A stretch of DNA of 64,000 bases from Cladorhizidae sp. MBARI D1340-BT2 (taxonomy: Eukaryota; Porifera; Demospongiae; Poecilosclerida; Cladorhizidae): positions 28,144,739-28,208,738 of the forward strand of contig JAQNBH010000013.1 of the NCBI GenBank assembly GCA_028752905.1, written 5' to 3'. Positions within the stretch are counted from its first letter, which is position 1; each line of letters opens with the position of its first letter. Made by a program: the position numbers and the translations under genes. Below, in pieces: positions 21,855 through 35,900 of this stretch. The notes beneath the pieces are model-generated. The model was not told where the DNA came from, ran no database searches, and saw nothing but the letters and a program-made list of their open reading frames with translations.

Positions 21855-22490
21855 GAGGCAGGTTGAAGTAGGTTGACGATAGCTCTATGAGGACAATAGC
21901 TCTATGAGGACACACACTGGATCAACACCACACTGGGTTGAGGCAGGTTGAAGTAGGTTGAGAATAGCTCTATGGGGACACACACTGGACCAACACCACA
22001 CTGGGTTGAGGTAGGTTGAAGTAGGTTGACAATAGCTCTATGGGGACACACACTGGACCAACACCACACTGGGTTGAAGTAGGTTGACAGTAGCTCTATG
22101 GGGACACACACAGGACCAACACCACACTTGGTTGAGGCAGGTTGAAGTAGGTTGACAATAGCTCTATGGGGACACACACTGGACCAACACCACTGGGTTG
22201 AGGCAGGTTGAAGTAGGTTGACAATAGCTCTATGGGGACACACACTGGACCAACACCACACTGGGTTGAGGCAGGTTGAAGTAGGTTGACAATAGCTCTA
22301 TGGGGACACACACTGGATCAACACCACACTGGGTTGAGGCAGGTTGAAGTAGGTTGAGAATAGCCCTATGAGGACACACACTGGACCAACACCACACTGG
22401 GTGGAGGCAGGTTGAAGTAGGTTGAGAATAGCCCTATGAGGACACACACTGCACCAACACCACGCTGGATTGAGGCAGGGTAAAAGTAGC
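21855..22490 (+). repeat. 68-bp minisatellite, array 1, about 9 copies
   Basis: The unit contains GGCAGGTTGAAGTAGGTTGA, CAATAGCTCTATGGGGACAC and CACTGGACCAACACCACACT. The same family returns in the same orientation at 50851-51050, inside the next inferred intron. Confidence 0.95.
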
Positions 22491-22833
22491 TCTCTGGGAG
22501 GGGTAAGCATACAGTGGTACTGATTTTCTAACTAGAGGTGAGGACCATTAGTTCATCATGAATTAAAATTATTACCAAAAGTGAAACTTTGATGCAGCTC
22601 TGTTGGGTCTATGGCACCGTGCAACCAGCCTTGTTGAAATATACTGGAGTAGGCTCGTTAGCTTTTTACTATTATTCATTAGCTACTATGCATAACTACA
22701 TCAACCTTTACCACTAGCTAGTTATTAGCTAATTACCATTATTCATTATCTAATTACCATTATTCATTTGATACTGATCATTATTCAATAGCTATGATTA
22801 CTAGCTAACTACATGCAGTCCATCAACCTTTAT

Positions 22834-23180
22834 TCATTAGCTAATTACCATTATTCATCAGTATCTGAATAATTATCTGTCATTAGAATTGGCACTTATG
22901 GTTTATATCTTGTGGCAAATCCTTTCTTTTTTTAGATTCCACCTGACTTTGATATCATTATTAGTTTTGTCACCAAACCTCATCTGCAATCACATTTCTT
23001 CATTAGCTAATCACCATTATTCATTAGTTAGTTACAGTTTCTGAGTGATTATCTGTTCATTAGAATTGGCACTTATGGTTTATATCTTGTGGCAAATATC
23101 CTTTCTTTTTTAAAATTCCACCTGACTTTGATATCATTATTAGTTTTGTCACCAAACCTCATCTGCAATCACATTTCATT
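22834..23180. repeat. Tandem duplication of about 175 bp
   Basis: Two copies share TTCATTAGCTAAT, CATTAGAATTGGCACTTATG and CACCTGACTTTGATATCATT, ending CATCTGCAATCACATTTC. They differ at a few positions, including TTTTTTTAGATTCC versus TTTTTTAAAATTCC. AT-rich sequence with ATTACCATTATTCATT motifs precedes them. Confidence 0.9.
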
Positions 23181-25185
23181 TGCAGCTCTTTGAGGAGGTG
23201 AGGGCGTGCCTCTAATCCATCAAGCCTCGGCATCAGATTCAATATCTGACCTTCTGCTGGTGGACCACTTCAACGCTGCCATCGGTGGCTTCTTCAAGAG
23301 CTCTAACCATAATCCAATAACTTGGCCTCGTTGATGTGATGGCAATTAGCACCAATTTGGACTCTGCAGTCATAAAAGTGGATAGCTATTTGAACCCTTT
23401 TGTGGCGAAGCACAGTCCTTCCTGTTGGGGGAGTGCTATCTGTGGTGGGGTGAGGTGGGTGCCATGGCTGGAAGAAGCTCTACTGGGTGGTATTGGTGAT
23501 GACCCAGTATCCACTTTAGAAACCTCACATATGTTGACTTAATCTGGTTTACAGTGCTTGATGGTTTTCAAATTCAAACTTCCGGGAGAGTTCTGGCCTG
23601 TCCAGCAGTTAGAGTCAGTGTTTGGTAATTAGTAGTGTGGCTAATGTAATTTTCAGTCTTCTCCTGCCAAAAAGGTCAGCCCTTATTCCAGGGCTGGTGC
23701 AGCTGCATTGTGTTGGCGGTGCTGCACACAGCAGCGGCCGTCTGTCTGGAGACTTAAGCTGTCCAATTGTGTATAATTTTTTTCATCTGAGATACATTGC
23801 CATGGCTTTTATCACTGTAGTCTCTCTAATTATCAAGAAAGCCTGCCAAAGCTTTCATCAAAGAGGCAAGAGCTCTAGTCTATCTAGAAGAATTTCTAAT
23901 TTGGTGGTTAGTCTCTAGATGGATATGGTACTGTAGTCACCACTCCTTATAATCAGTTGACATATCTCCGCTGACCATCCCCTCAGCCCAGACCATCTCC
24001 CATCCCTCCCACCCTCCCCCTGCTTTTGCCCACCAAGTCCCACGTCCTAGATCAATATCCATAGCTTCGGCTATAGCCAATATTAGGAGGACAAGAAGTT
24101 TGATCTTTGGACATCATCCGTAACTTTCCTTGGATTGTCCACAGCATAACAGGATATAGATGAGGTTCATCTGTTAAAGGAGGGGGAGGGGCAGGAAGGG
24201 ATGGGGTGGGGGAAAGTGGGGGTGAGAGTGGCAACAACTCTGAATTCAGCACTTCAATTGGCTAGCTCGAGACTCCCCTAGCCCACTAGTCAGTAGAGAG
24301 ACATCCTGGGATGGTCCCAGCTATCCGGGGAGTGGTTCTCTGGTCTTGTCAAAAGTTCTGGCCAGAACTTGCTTCGTTTCCTCTTTCTGGCTCTGTTCGG
24401 TTTAGTACTGGGAGTATCACATGACTGAGTGCCTCGGTCATGTGACTGAGAATGTATGCATCCTGTTGGGGGGGTGGTTTGCGAAGTTGAGGAGTTGTGC
24501 CTGGAGAAGCCGATGCTGGTAACTTACGGAGACAAACTGGACATGCCAGTAGAGCACCACTTAGAGCGCAGGAAAGCCTTCGACAGGCTTATCAAGAGGG
24601 ATGGTTGTAGGTACATATCCTATCCCATACAATTAGCTAATCTTTCATGTGGTGGGTGTGGCACATAGGCGGTGGTTCGTGATCACCTGGTGGTCAGTTA
24701 GTGGTGGCATCATCAGTATCAGTGCTCACATTCCATCTCCAACATGGTAGCTACCCAAGCAACTGGACGAGTCCGAACTGATCCTGTCTGGTGTGGGAGT
24801 CAGCTACCCAAGCCACTGGACGAGTCCGAACTGATCCTGTCTGGTGTGGGAGTCAGCCATGGAGAAGAAAGAGCAAGAGAGATCCTCATTGACCAGGTCA
24901 AGGACCCGATTCATTTTAGTGCTTCAAGGCCATCAACAATGACCTTTCTGAAATAGCGATAATGCACCCTAATTAGTTTAACCACCTTGCACTGTACTGT
25001 CCGTCCCCTCCCCTCACACCCCTTGCCCCTCAGAAGAGAGTGGCCAATGCAGCCAGGGGCTCACTTATGCCCTGCATGCATAGTAGTATTGTAATGTGCT
25101 TCTAAAGTGGCCCTTGAAGAGGTTTTCAAATGGAGGTATTGTCGTCTGAGCATGACTTCTTCCCTGTAACTTCAGTGCAGGTGGT
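23181..25185. other. Intronic sequence with isolated protein-like frames
   Basis: Two stretches look somewhat coding: 23336-23542 (plus) and 24456-24668 (plus, containing EKPMLVTYGDKLDMPVEHHL then ERRKAFDRLIKRDG). Neither has a recognisable domain or a usable acceptor. A 53-bp direct duplication lies at 24749-24855 (TACCCAAGC.ACTGGACGAG). These may be remnants of a mobile element. Confidence 0.3.
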
Positions 25186-25189
25186 TCTA

Positions 25190-25440
25190 GTATCAGAAGT
25201 TAGAGCTTTAGGGAGTGATTCTGTATCAGAAGATGATCTCTCTTGAGGGCTTTAGGAAGTGATTCTAGTATCAGAAGGTAGAGTTCTCAGAGAGCTTTAG
25301 GGAGTGATTCTAGTATCAGAAGATGATCTCTCTGAGGGCTTTAGGAAGTGATTCTAGTATCAGAAGGTAGAGTTCTCAGAGAAGTGATTCTAGTATCAGA
25401 AGATGATCTCTCTGAGGGCTTTAGGAAGTGATTCTCACGC
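25190..25440. repeat. Degenerate 40-46-bp repeat, about 5 copies
   Basis: AAGTGATTCTAGTATCAGAAG alternates with GATGATCTCTCTGAGGGC or GTAGAGTTCTCAGAGA, giving a two-part unit of about 90 bp. Confidence 0.85.
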
Positions 25441-26104
25441 TCTAATTAAAAAGACCAAGTATTGGAGATTGAGTATAAGTGGCATGCAATGATTTTGCAA
25501 GAGCTGTCCCTAAGCAATAATAAGTCTCATGCCATGTGACTTCCAATATGGTCGGAGCCAATATGGTCGGAGCCTTAACGGCTCTATACTAGAGGCGCCG
25601 AAGAGAAGACCTACACCACACCACTTCAGGCACTTTGTGTTGCCCTTAGGATGTCCAAGATCCCATAATGCTGGACTGAAGTGACCATGTACATATGTGT
25701 CTAATCCTGTACAGTTCTCAGTGCTTTTAAGGACCCCCCCCTCATCAAGAACTGTTTTGATCGACTCCTCCCACCCACCCTGCTATTATGTATAGGAACT
25801 GGTTGCAGCACCTCCTGTAGGAACAGTGCATGGGACCCTTCCCTATCTACAACCAGTTAGATGACCCTTCAAGGTGTATACAAAGGGTAAGGGGTGTATT
25901 TAGGGGGGACTAAAAACTAAAAACACCCCTGCCCTTTTTCAATGCACACCATTGATGTTATTATGTCAACTGATAGTCCATTGAGAGGATATTATGCTGC
26001 TTGGATATTTTACTTGCTAAAGAGTCATCCAATCGTATATAGGCACTCATTTACGTGTGCCCGTCTCATCTTAATATTGCTCTCTCTCTTCTGAAATTCC
26101 TTGA
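25441..26104. other. Intronic sequence without recognised gene
   Basis: No frame, repeat array or splice-bounded exon stands out. Confidence 0.45.
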
Positions 26105-26625
26105 ACACATACCACCTCCCTAGCTGTCTGTCCTGAAGCCCTAGCTGTCTGTCCTGAAGCCTGTCCTCATGCCACCTCCCTAGCTGTCTGTCCTGAAGCC
26201 TGTCTTCACCCACCTCCCTAGCTGTCTGTCCTGAAGTCTGTCCTCACCCAAATCCCTAGCTGTCTGTCCTGAAGCCTGTCCTCACACTACCTCCCTAGCT
26301 GTCTGTCCTGAAGCCTGTCCTCACCCACCTCCCTAGCTGTCTGTCCTGAAGCCTGTCCTCATGCCACCTCCCTAGCTGTCTGTCCTGAAGCCTGTCCTCA
26401 CCCACCTCCCTAGCTGTCTGTCCTGAAGCCTGTCCTCACCCACCTCCCTAGCCAACTGTCCTGAAGCCTGTCCTCATGCCACCTCCCTAGCTGTCTGTCC
26501 TGAAGCCTGTCCTCGCCCACCTCCCTACCTGTCTGTCCTGAAGCCTGTCCTCACCCACCTCCCTAGCTGTCTGTCCTGAAGCCTGTCCTCACACTACCTC
26601 CCTAGCTGTCTGTCCTGAAGCCACT
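26105..26625. repeat. 38-40-bp minisatellite, about 13 copies
   Basis: The unit contains CACCTCCCTAGCTGTCTGTC and CTGAAGCCTGTCCTCAC. Period at 26404-26442 is 38 bp; linkers vary by one or two bases. Confidence 0.94.
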
Positions 26626-28094
26626 CAGACCACCACCCAAGTGGGTGCAGTGTCACTCCCCCAGGCTAAAGAATCCACCGTAGGTCCACAGAGGCTGCCA
26701 CAAGAGGAAAATTTCGTCTCCCATCTTGAGATAACGACATTCAAACATTCATGGTCACGACCCTCCCACTCGCTCCAGCAGGTGTGGTGTTTATAGGGCC
26801 TGCAATCTGGCCGTTAGATCTAATCTTGTGTTTAGAGAGAGAGAACTCTTCCCAGAAGGGTGGCAGATCAGCTATTTCACAAGGAACTTTGCTGTGTGTG
26901 TGTGCGTGCATGCATGTGCGTGCGAGTGTGTGCATGCGCGTGTCCCACACTGGGACACCTCGTGATAATTGCCGTGTGAAGCTACTGAGTATAGCCATGC
27001 CAATGCCTGGGATGGGGTCTGAAGAAGAAAGGAGCCTATCCTAGAACGCTTGGACTCCTTGTGTCTGATTTGCCAGACCCCTTCTTCCTAATTTCACTTC
27101 CCCTCGCCACACGCCCCTTATTTATAATCCCAAAAGAAATTGTGCGTGGTCATCAAATTTTGGAATTATTGGTACCAGATGAAAGAATACTCACAGAATT
27201 GGACTTGAATCAGCTCTTAAATTCATTCCAAATGGATGCTATGAAGGCTTGACTAGACTGCAAAGCAAATCCTTTTTCTGGGGCTCCTGTTCCCTTGACA
27301 GTAGCTGCATATTGCAAAATGGTGTCTGCACACTCACAAACTTTCCAACGTCTCCGCACCATCTTGCCTGTTGTTGTGGTTGTCCGGGTATTTCATTCAC
27401 CCCTTCCCCAAGAACATTCCTTCAAAGTTCTAAATGTCAATGGCTTCCCCCTCAGCATTCTTTATCTTCTCATGTCTCTCTGTGCCTTCATCTCTATCTG
27501 TCCCACGGGACCTCCCACCTCTCCGCCGGTCCTCTCCTATTTCTCCCCCTCCCCCTTCCCAGTTTGTCTTCTGGGTGGCTTCCCTCCCACAAGCAAGCCA
27601 CATGTGTGCGCGTAAGGTCAGGGATGGCATGTTGCGATAATGATATTCATTGTCTTGGCAATGAAATTTGGTAACCGAATTGACCACAATGACCCATTCA
27701 CAGCGTATCAACTTACCTGTGAGTACCAGTGGGGCTGGCTTGGACGAAGTAATGTACAGCTGTACATTTATCTGCCAGTAAGCCGCACATGCACACACAG
27801 ACACTACTTTTAAGCTATCCAACACCCACTCAGGACAGTTTGTAAGTGTGTACCTTGTACAGCTGTTTCTGTTCCCCTTGGCAACTGTGTACATATTTGC
27901 AGGTGGTCTACTGTAAGCTGTTCAAGGACTATTTCACATGGGGGATGAATTGCATAAATTAGCCTCACAGCTGCCCTAGTCACCAGCTGCATGTACCAGC
28001 TGCAGCAGCTGCTTCTTGGTTGGCTTGCTATACTTGCTTTGTGTGCCCTTGTTTCGGAGCCCTTGTCTTGACCTTTCTCCTAGCCACACCTTCT
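26626..28094. other. Intronic sequence without recognised gene
   Basis: Several open frames (26751-27044 plus, 27061-27252 plus, 27249-27674 plus, 27430-27894 minus) overlap one another and show no domain. The short stretch PKEIVRGHQILELLVPDER (plus, about 27130-27190) looks protein-like but stands alone. A TG-rich patch lies at 26892-26945. Confidence 0.35.
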
Positions 28095-28858
28095 AGCCCT
28101 AGTCAGCTATGCTGCTAACTCTAGCCATAACCTAGGTAACCCTTTATCCTAATCCTAGCTGTAGACATTGCCTACAACCCTAGCTATTCCCTACTCTAGC
28201 CATTCCCTCAGCCCTTCATAGCCATTCTTTAGCTGTAGCCATTCCCTAGCCCTAGCCATTCCCTAACCATAGCCCCCTAGCCCTAGCCTTAACCCTAGCC
28301 TTGGCCCCAGCCCTAGCCTTAACTCTAGCCCTAGCCTTAATCCCAGCCCTAGCCTTAACCCTAGCCATAGCCTTAACCCTAGCCCTAGCTCTAGCCTAGC
28401 CTTAGCCTTAACCCTAACCCTAGCTCTAGCCCTAGCCTTAACCCTAGCCTTAACCCTAGCCTTAACCCTAGCCTTTACCCTGGCCTTAGCCTTAACCCTA
28501 GCCTTTACCCTGGCCTTAGCCTTAACCCTAGCCTTAACCCTAACCCTTGCTCTAGCCTGGCCTTAACCCTAGCCTTAGCCTTGGCCTTAACCCTAGCCTT
28601 AGCCTTAACCCTATCCCTAGCCTTAACCCTAGCCTTAGCCTTAGCCTTAACCCTAGCCCTAGCCTTAACCCTAACCTTAGCCTTAACCCTAGCCTTACCC
28701 TAACCTTAACCCTAGCCTTAACCCTAACTCTAGCCCTAACCCTAGCCTTAATCCTAGCCTTAACCCTAACCCTAGCCTTAACCCTAGCCTTAAACCTAAC
28801 CCTAGCCCTAACCCTAGTCCTAGCCTTAACCCTAACCCTAACCCTAGCCCAGCTTTTA
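28095..28858 (-). repeat. Degenerate CCCTAA/CCCTAG array, interstitial telomere-like
   Basis: Hexamers CCCTAG, CCTTAA and CCCTAA alternate for more than 700 bp; near 28830-28850 three perfect CCCTAA copies follow each other. On the minus strand this is TTAGGG-type DNA, the metazoan telomere repeat. The frame on the minus strand (repeated RVKAR, LRLGL) comes from the hexamer period. It may be an old telomere insertion or a minisatellite that resembles one. Confidence 0.85.
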
Positions 28859-29326
28859 TCTTTAGTTGTTTTCAGTGTGGTAATGCATTGTTGTGGAGCA
28901 CAAGTCAAAGCCCTAAAAGCTAGGCCCCTCCTTTTTGCCATTTGTCTTAACCCTCTATTGCCCTGCCCTAGTAATAATTAGAATCTTCTTTTGCCCTAGC
29001 TGGGGCACTAGTTTAGCCCTAGACTACATTCCTTCTTTCATGCATGCTTGCCTGAGGCCATTGGTCATCGCTGTCACATTGCTAAAGACTTGACATGTTA
29101 TGTTATATGGGCAATAACTGAGTTTTTGTTGTTGATAATAAATAGCATCACTTATCATCAGTTCACAGTGTTTAGCATCCTGTAAGTAGATATTTTGTCG
29201 GTCAATTGAATCGCATTTGAACTTGGCGGTGGTACATGCGTCATAGGTGTGTCTTGTACTGGCGATTATTGTATTCAGCGGCCTTTAATCGCCAATCATA
29301 TTTAACCCTCCGTCAACATTTCCATC
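28859..29326. other. Intronic sequence without recognised gene
   Basis: Nothing recognised. Confidence 0.4.
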
Positions 29327-29470
29327 GCTGTGGTGCTCCTGGGACTCTCTGTTTGGCACACAGTGGTGCTCCTGGGACTCTTAGTTTGGCACGCTGTGGT
29401 GCTCTTGGGACTCTCAGTTTGGCACGCTGTGGTACTCCTGGAACTCGCAGTTGGGCTGTGGTGCTCCTGG
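29327..29470. repeat. About 34-bp repeat, four copies
   Basis: TGTGGTGCTCCTGGGACTCT followed by CAGTTTGGCACGC recurs with small changes. Confidence 0.85.
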
Positions 29471-29917
29471 GATTCTTAGTCTGCATAACTTCCAAGTTTG
29501 TGTGCTATCTCATGCCACTAAAACCAGTGTTCAAGTAGGTTTAAAAAATCCAAGATTGACTGGCTGCCTGCCTCTACTTCTGTAAGATCCCTTGAGGGGA
29601 AAGGTTCGAAGGTTGGCTTTATTCCTGGATTTCGTCCATGTGGATGTTCTAATTAATGCCCATTAAATATTCTATTGGGTGCCTGAGGGTCAAGTGCACC
29701 TGTTAATTGGAATGTTAATTGGCATTCCTTGGCTAGAATTCCTGCAGTAAAAAAATTAATAGTGTGAGACCAAGAATAAATCATTGAACCTCCTTTCTTG
29801 TTTGGCAGCAGTGTCATGCTAGCATAGGGAGCTATTGATGACTGCTGTTTGCAGAAGTCTTAATTCAACAGGCAAAGTTTCTCGGAGCAGTGAGAAATTG
29901 TGAGTGTGTGTGGTGCT
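29471..29917. other. Intronic sequence before the large array
   Basis: No gene or repeat recognised. Its last bases, GTGCTCTAGGGACACACTGG, lead directly into the first 38-bp unit. Confidence 0.4.
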
Positions 29918-32900
29918 CTAGGGACACACTGGTGACTCATGCAAAACTGTCCTCCCTAGGGACACACTGGTGACTCATGCAAAACTGTCCTCCCTAGGGA
30001 CACACTGGTGACTCATGCAAAACTGTCCTCCCTAGGGACACACTGGTGACTCATGCAAAACTGTCCCCCCTAGAGACACACTGGTGACTCATGCAAAACT
30101 GTCCTCCCTAGGGACACACTGGTGACTCATGCAAAACTGTCCTCCCTAGAGACACACTGGTGACTCATGCAAAACTGTCCTCCCTAGGGACACACTGGTG
30201 ACTCATGCAAAACTGTCCTCCCTAGAGACACACTGGTGACTCATGCAAAACTGTCCCCCCTAGAGACACACTGGTGACTCATGCAAAACTGTCCTCCCTA
30301 GAGACACACTGGTGACTCATGCAAAACTGTCCCCCCTAGAGACACACTGGTGACTCATGCAAAACTGTCCTCCCTAGAGACACACTGGTGACTCATGCAA
30401 AACTGTCCTCCCTAGAGACACACTGGTGACTCATGCAAAACTGTCCTCCCTAGAGACACACTGGTGACTCATGCAAAACTGTCCTCCCTAGAGACACACT
30501 GGTGACTCATGCAAAACTGTCCCCCCTAGAGACACACTGGTGACTCATGCAAAACTGTCCTCCCTAGGGACACACTGGTGACTCATGCAAAACTGTCCCC
30601 CCTAGAGACACACTGGTGACTCATGCAAAACTGTCCCCCCTAGAGACACACTGGTGACTCATGCAAAACTGTCCTCCCTAGGGACACACTGGTGACTCAT
30701 GCAAAACTGTCCTCCCTAGGGACACACTGGTGACTCATGCAAAACTGTCCTCCCTAGAGACACACTGGTGACTCATGCAAAACTGTCCTCCCTAGAGACA
30801 CACTGGTGACTCATGCAAAACTGTCCTCCCTAGGGACACACTGGTGACTCATGCAAAACTGTCCTCCCTAGAGACACACTGGTGACTCATGCAAAACTGT
30901 CCTCCCTAGAGACACACTGGTGACTCATGCAAAACTGTCCTCCCTAGAGACACACTGGTGACTTATGCAAAACTGTCCTCCCTAGAGACACACTGGTGAC
31001 TCATGCAAAACTGTCCTCCCTAGGGACACACTGGTGACTCATGCAAAACTGTCCTCCCTAGGGACACACTGGTGACTCATGCAAAACTGTCCTCCCTAGA
31101 GACACACTGGTGACTCATGCAAAACTGTCCTCCCTAGAGACACACTGGTGACTCATGCAAAACTGTCCTCCCTAGAGACACACTGGTGACTCATGCAAAA
31201 CTGTCCTCCCTAGGGACACACTGGTGACTCATGCAAAACTGTCCCCCCTAGAGACACACTGGTGACTCATGCAAAACTGTCCTCCCTAGAGACACACTGG
31301 TGACTCATGCAAAACTGTCCTCCCTAGGGACACACTGGTGACTCATGCAAAACTGTCCCCCCTAGAGACACACTGGTGACTCATGCAAAACTGTCCCCCC
31401 TAGAGACACACTGGTGACTCATGCAAAACTGTCCTCCCTAGAGACACACTGGTGACTCATGCAAAACTGTCCCCCCTAGAGACACACTGGTGACTCATGC
31501 AAAACTGTCCTCCCTAGAGACACACTGGTGACTCATGCAAAACTGTCCTCCCTAGAGACACACTGGTGACTCATGCAAAACTGTCCTCCCTAGAGACACA
31601 CTGGTGACTCATGCAAAACTGTCCTCCCTAGAGACACACTGGTGACTCATGCAAAACTGTCCTCCCTAGAGACACACTGGTGACTCATGCAAAACTGTCC
31701 TCCCTAGAGACACACTGGTGACTCATGCAAAACTGTCCTCCCTAGAGACACACTGGTGACTCATGCAAAACTGTCCTCCCTAGAGACACACTGGTGACTC
31801 ATGCAAAACTGTCCCCCCTAGAGACACACTGGTGACTCATGCAAAACTGTCCCCCCTAGAGACACACTGGTGACTCATGCAAAACTGTCCTCCCTAGAGA
31901 CACACTGGTGACTCATGCAAAACTGTCCTCCCTAGAGACACACTGGTGACTCATGCAAAACTGTCCTCCCTAGAGACACACTGGTGACTCATGCAAAACT
32001 GTCCCCCCTAGAGACACACTGGTGACTCATGCAAAACTGTCCCCCCTAGAGACACACTGGTGACTCATGCAAAACTGTCCTCCCTAGAGACACACTGGTG
32101 ACTCATGCAAAACTGTCCCCCCTAGGGACACACTGGTGACTCATGCAAAACTGTCCTCCCTAGAGACACACTGGTGACTCATGCAAAACTGTCCTCCCTA
32201 GAGACACACTGGTGACTCATGCAAAACTGTCCTCCCTAGAGACACACTGGTGACTCATGCAAAACTGTCCTCCCTAGAGACACACTGGTGACTCATGCAA
32301 AACTGTCCTCCCTAGAGACACACTGGTGACTCATGCAAAACTGTCCTCCCTAGAGACACACTGGTGACTCATGCAAAACTGTCCTCCCTAGAGACACACT
32401 GGTGACTCATGCAAAACTGTCCCCCCTAGAGACACACTGGTGACTCATGCAAAACTGTCCTCCCTAGAGACACACTGGTGACTCATGCAAAACTGTCCTC
32501 CCTAGGGACACACTGGTGACTCATGCAAAACTGTCCTCCCTAGAGACACACTGGTGACTCATGCAAAACTGTCCTCCCTAGAGACACACTGGTGACTCAT
32601 GCAAAACTGTCCCCCCTAGAGACACACTGGTGACTCATGCAAAACTGTCCTCCCTAGAGACACACTGGTGACTCATGCAAAACTGTCCTCCCTAGGGACA
32701 CACTGGTGACTCATGCAAAACTGTCCCCCCTAGAGACACACTGGTGACTCATGCAAAACTGTCCCCCCTAGGGACACACTGGTGACTCATGCAAAACTGT
32801 CCTCCCTAGAGACACACTGGTGACTCATGCAAAACTGTCCTCCCTAGAGACACACTGGTGACTCATGCAAAACTGTCCCCCCTAGAGACACACTGGTGAC

Positions 32901-35900
32901 TCATGCAAAACTGTCCTCCCTAGAGACACACTGGTGACTCATGCAAAACTGTCCTCCCTAGGGACACACTGGTGACTCATGCAAAACTGTCCTCCCTAGA
33001 GACACACTGGTGACTCATGCAAAACTGTCCCCCCTAGAGACACACTGGTGACTCATGCAAAACTGTCCTCCCTAGAGACACACTGGTGACTCATGCAAAA
33101 CTGTCCTCCCTAGAGACACACTGGTGACTCATGCAAAACTGTCCCCCCTAGAGACACACTGGTGACTCATGCAAAACTGTCCTCCCTAGAGACACACTGG
33201 TGACTCATGCAAAACTGTCCTCCTAGAGACACACTGGTGACTCATGCAAAACTGTCCTCCCTAGAGACACACTGGTGACTCATGCAAAACTGTCCTCCCT
33301 AGAGACACACTGGTGACTCATGCAAAACTGTCCCCCCTAGAGACACACTGGTGACTCATGCAAAACTGTCCTCCCTAGAGACACACTGGTGACTCATGCA
33401 AAACTGTCCTCCCTAGAGACACACTGGTGACTCATGCAAAACTGTCCTCCCTAGAGACACACTGGTGACTCATGCAAAACTGTCCCCCTAGAGACACACT
33501 GGTGACTCATGCAAAACTGTCCCCCCTAGAGACACACTGGTGACTCATGCAAAACTGTCCCCCCTAGAGACACACTGGTGACTCATGCAAAACTGTCCTC
33601 CCTAGAGACACACTGGTGACTCATGCAAAACTGTCCCCCCTAGAGACACACTGGTGACTCATGCAAAACTGTCCTCCCTAGAGACACACTGGTGACTCAT
33701 GCAAAACTGTCATCCCTAGAGACACACTGGTGACTCATGCAAAACTGTCCCCCCTAGAGACACACTGGTGACTCATGCAAAACTGTCCCCCCCTAGGGAC
33801 ACACTGGTGACTCATGCAAAACTGTCCTCCCTAGAGACACACTGGTGACTCATGCAAAACTGTCCTCCCTAGAGACACACTGGTGACTCATGCAAAACTG
33901 TCCTCCCTAGAGACACACTGGTGACTCATGCAAAACTGTCCTCCCTAGAGACACACTGGTGACTCATGCAAAACTGTCCCCCCTAGAGACACACTGGTGA
34001 CTCATGCAAAACTGTCCTCCCTAGGGACACACTGGTGACTCATGCAAAACTGTCCTCCCTAGAGACACACTGGTGACTCATGCAAAACTGTCCTCCCTAG
34101 AGACACACTGGTGACTCATGCAAAACTGTCCTCCCTAGAGACACACTGGTGACTCATGCAAAACTGTCCTCCCTAGAGACACACTGGTGACTCATGCAAA
34201 ACTGTCCTCCCTAGAGACACACTGGTGACTCATGCAAAACTGTCCTCCCTAGAGACACACTGGTGACTCATGCAAAACTGTCCTCCCTAGGGACACACTG
34301 GTGACTCATGCAAAACTGTCCTCCCTAGGGACACACTGGTGACTCATGCAAAACTGTCCTCCCTAGAGACACACTGGTGACTCATGCAAAACTGTCCTCC
34401 CTAGGGACACACTGGTGACTCATGCAAAACTGTCCTCCCTAGAGACACACTGGTGACTCATGCAAAACTGTCCTCCCTAGAGACACACTGGTGACTCATG
34501 CAAAACTGTCCTCCCTAGGGACACACTGGTGACTCATGCAAAACTGTCCTCCCCTAGGGACACACTGGTGACTCATGCAAAACTGTCCTCCCTAGGGACA
34601 CACTGGTGACTCATGCAAAACTGTCCTCCCTAGGGACACACTGGTGACTCATGCAAAACTGTCCTCCCTAGGGACACACTGGTGACTCATGCAAAACTGT
34701 CCTCCCTAGAGACACACTGGTGACTCATGCAAAACTGTCCTCCCTAGGGACACACTGGTGACTCATGCAAAACTGTCCCCCCTAGAGACACACTGGTGAC
34801 TCATGCAAAACTGTCCTCCCTAGAGACACACTGGTGACTCATGCAAAACTGTCCCCCCTAGAGACACACTGGTGACTCATGCAAAACTGTCCTCCCTAGG
34901 GACACACTGGTGACTCATGCAAAACTGTCCCCCTAGAGACACACTGGTGACTTATGCAAAACTGTCCTCACTAGAGACACACTGGTGACTCATGCAAAAC
35001 TGTCCCCCCTAGAGACACACTGGTGACTCATGCAAAACTGTCCTCCCTAGAGACACACTGGTGACTCATGCAAAACTGTCCTCCCTAGAGACACACTGGT
35101 GACTCATGCAAAACTGTCCCCCCTAGAGACACACTGGTGACTCATGCAAAACTGTCCTCCCTAGAGACACACTGGTGACTCATGCAAAACTGTCCCCCCT
35201 AGAGACACACTGGTGACTCATGCAAAACTGTCCTCCCTAGGGACACACTGGTGACTCATGCAAAACTGTCCTCCCTAGAGACACACTGGTGACTCATGCA
35301 AAACTGTCCTCCCTAGAGACACACTGGTGACTCATGCAAAACTGTCCCCCCTAGAGACACACTGGTGACTCATGCAAAACTGTCCCCCTAGAGACACACT
35401 GGTGACTCATGCAAAACTGTCCCCCCTAGAGACACACTGGTGACTCATGCAAAACTGTCCTCCCTAGAGACACACTGGTGACTCATGCAAAACTGTCCTC
35501 CCTAGGGACACACTGGTGACTCATGCAAAACTGTCCTCCCTAGGGACACACTGTGACTCATGCAAAACTGTCCCCCCTAGAGACACACTGGTGACTCATG
35601 CAAAACTGTCCCCCTAGAGACACACTGGTGACTCATGCAAAACTGTCCCCCTAGAGACACACTGGTGACTCATGCAAAACTGTCCTCCCTAGAGACACAC
35701 TGGTGACTCATGCAAAACTGTCCCCCCTAGAGACACACTGGTGACTCATGCAAAACTGTCCTCCTAGGGACACACTGGTGACTCATGCAAAACTGTCCTC
35801 CCTAGAGACACACTGGTGACTCATGCAAAACTGTCCTCCTAGAGACACACTGGTGACTCATGCAAAACTGTCCTCCCTAGAGACACACTGGTGACTCATG

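Noticed and set aside
22936..23000. Exon after CTTTCTTTTTTTAG in the first copy of the 175-bp duplication
   Set aside because: The sequence is duplicated, the second copy lacks the AG, and there is no donor or recognisable protein.
23186..23197. 12-nt micro-exon between CATTTGCAG and GTGAGG
   Set aside because: In the phase required by the SUCO-like exons it would read a TGA stop, and no other gene needs it.
27061..27674. Possible gene with overlapping plus and minus frames
   Set aside because: Frames overlap and conflict, there is no domain and no consistent splice pattern; kept only as a note.
28552..28941. 129-codon Arg/Leu-rich frame
   Set aside because: It is the hexamer period of the telomere-like array read through.
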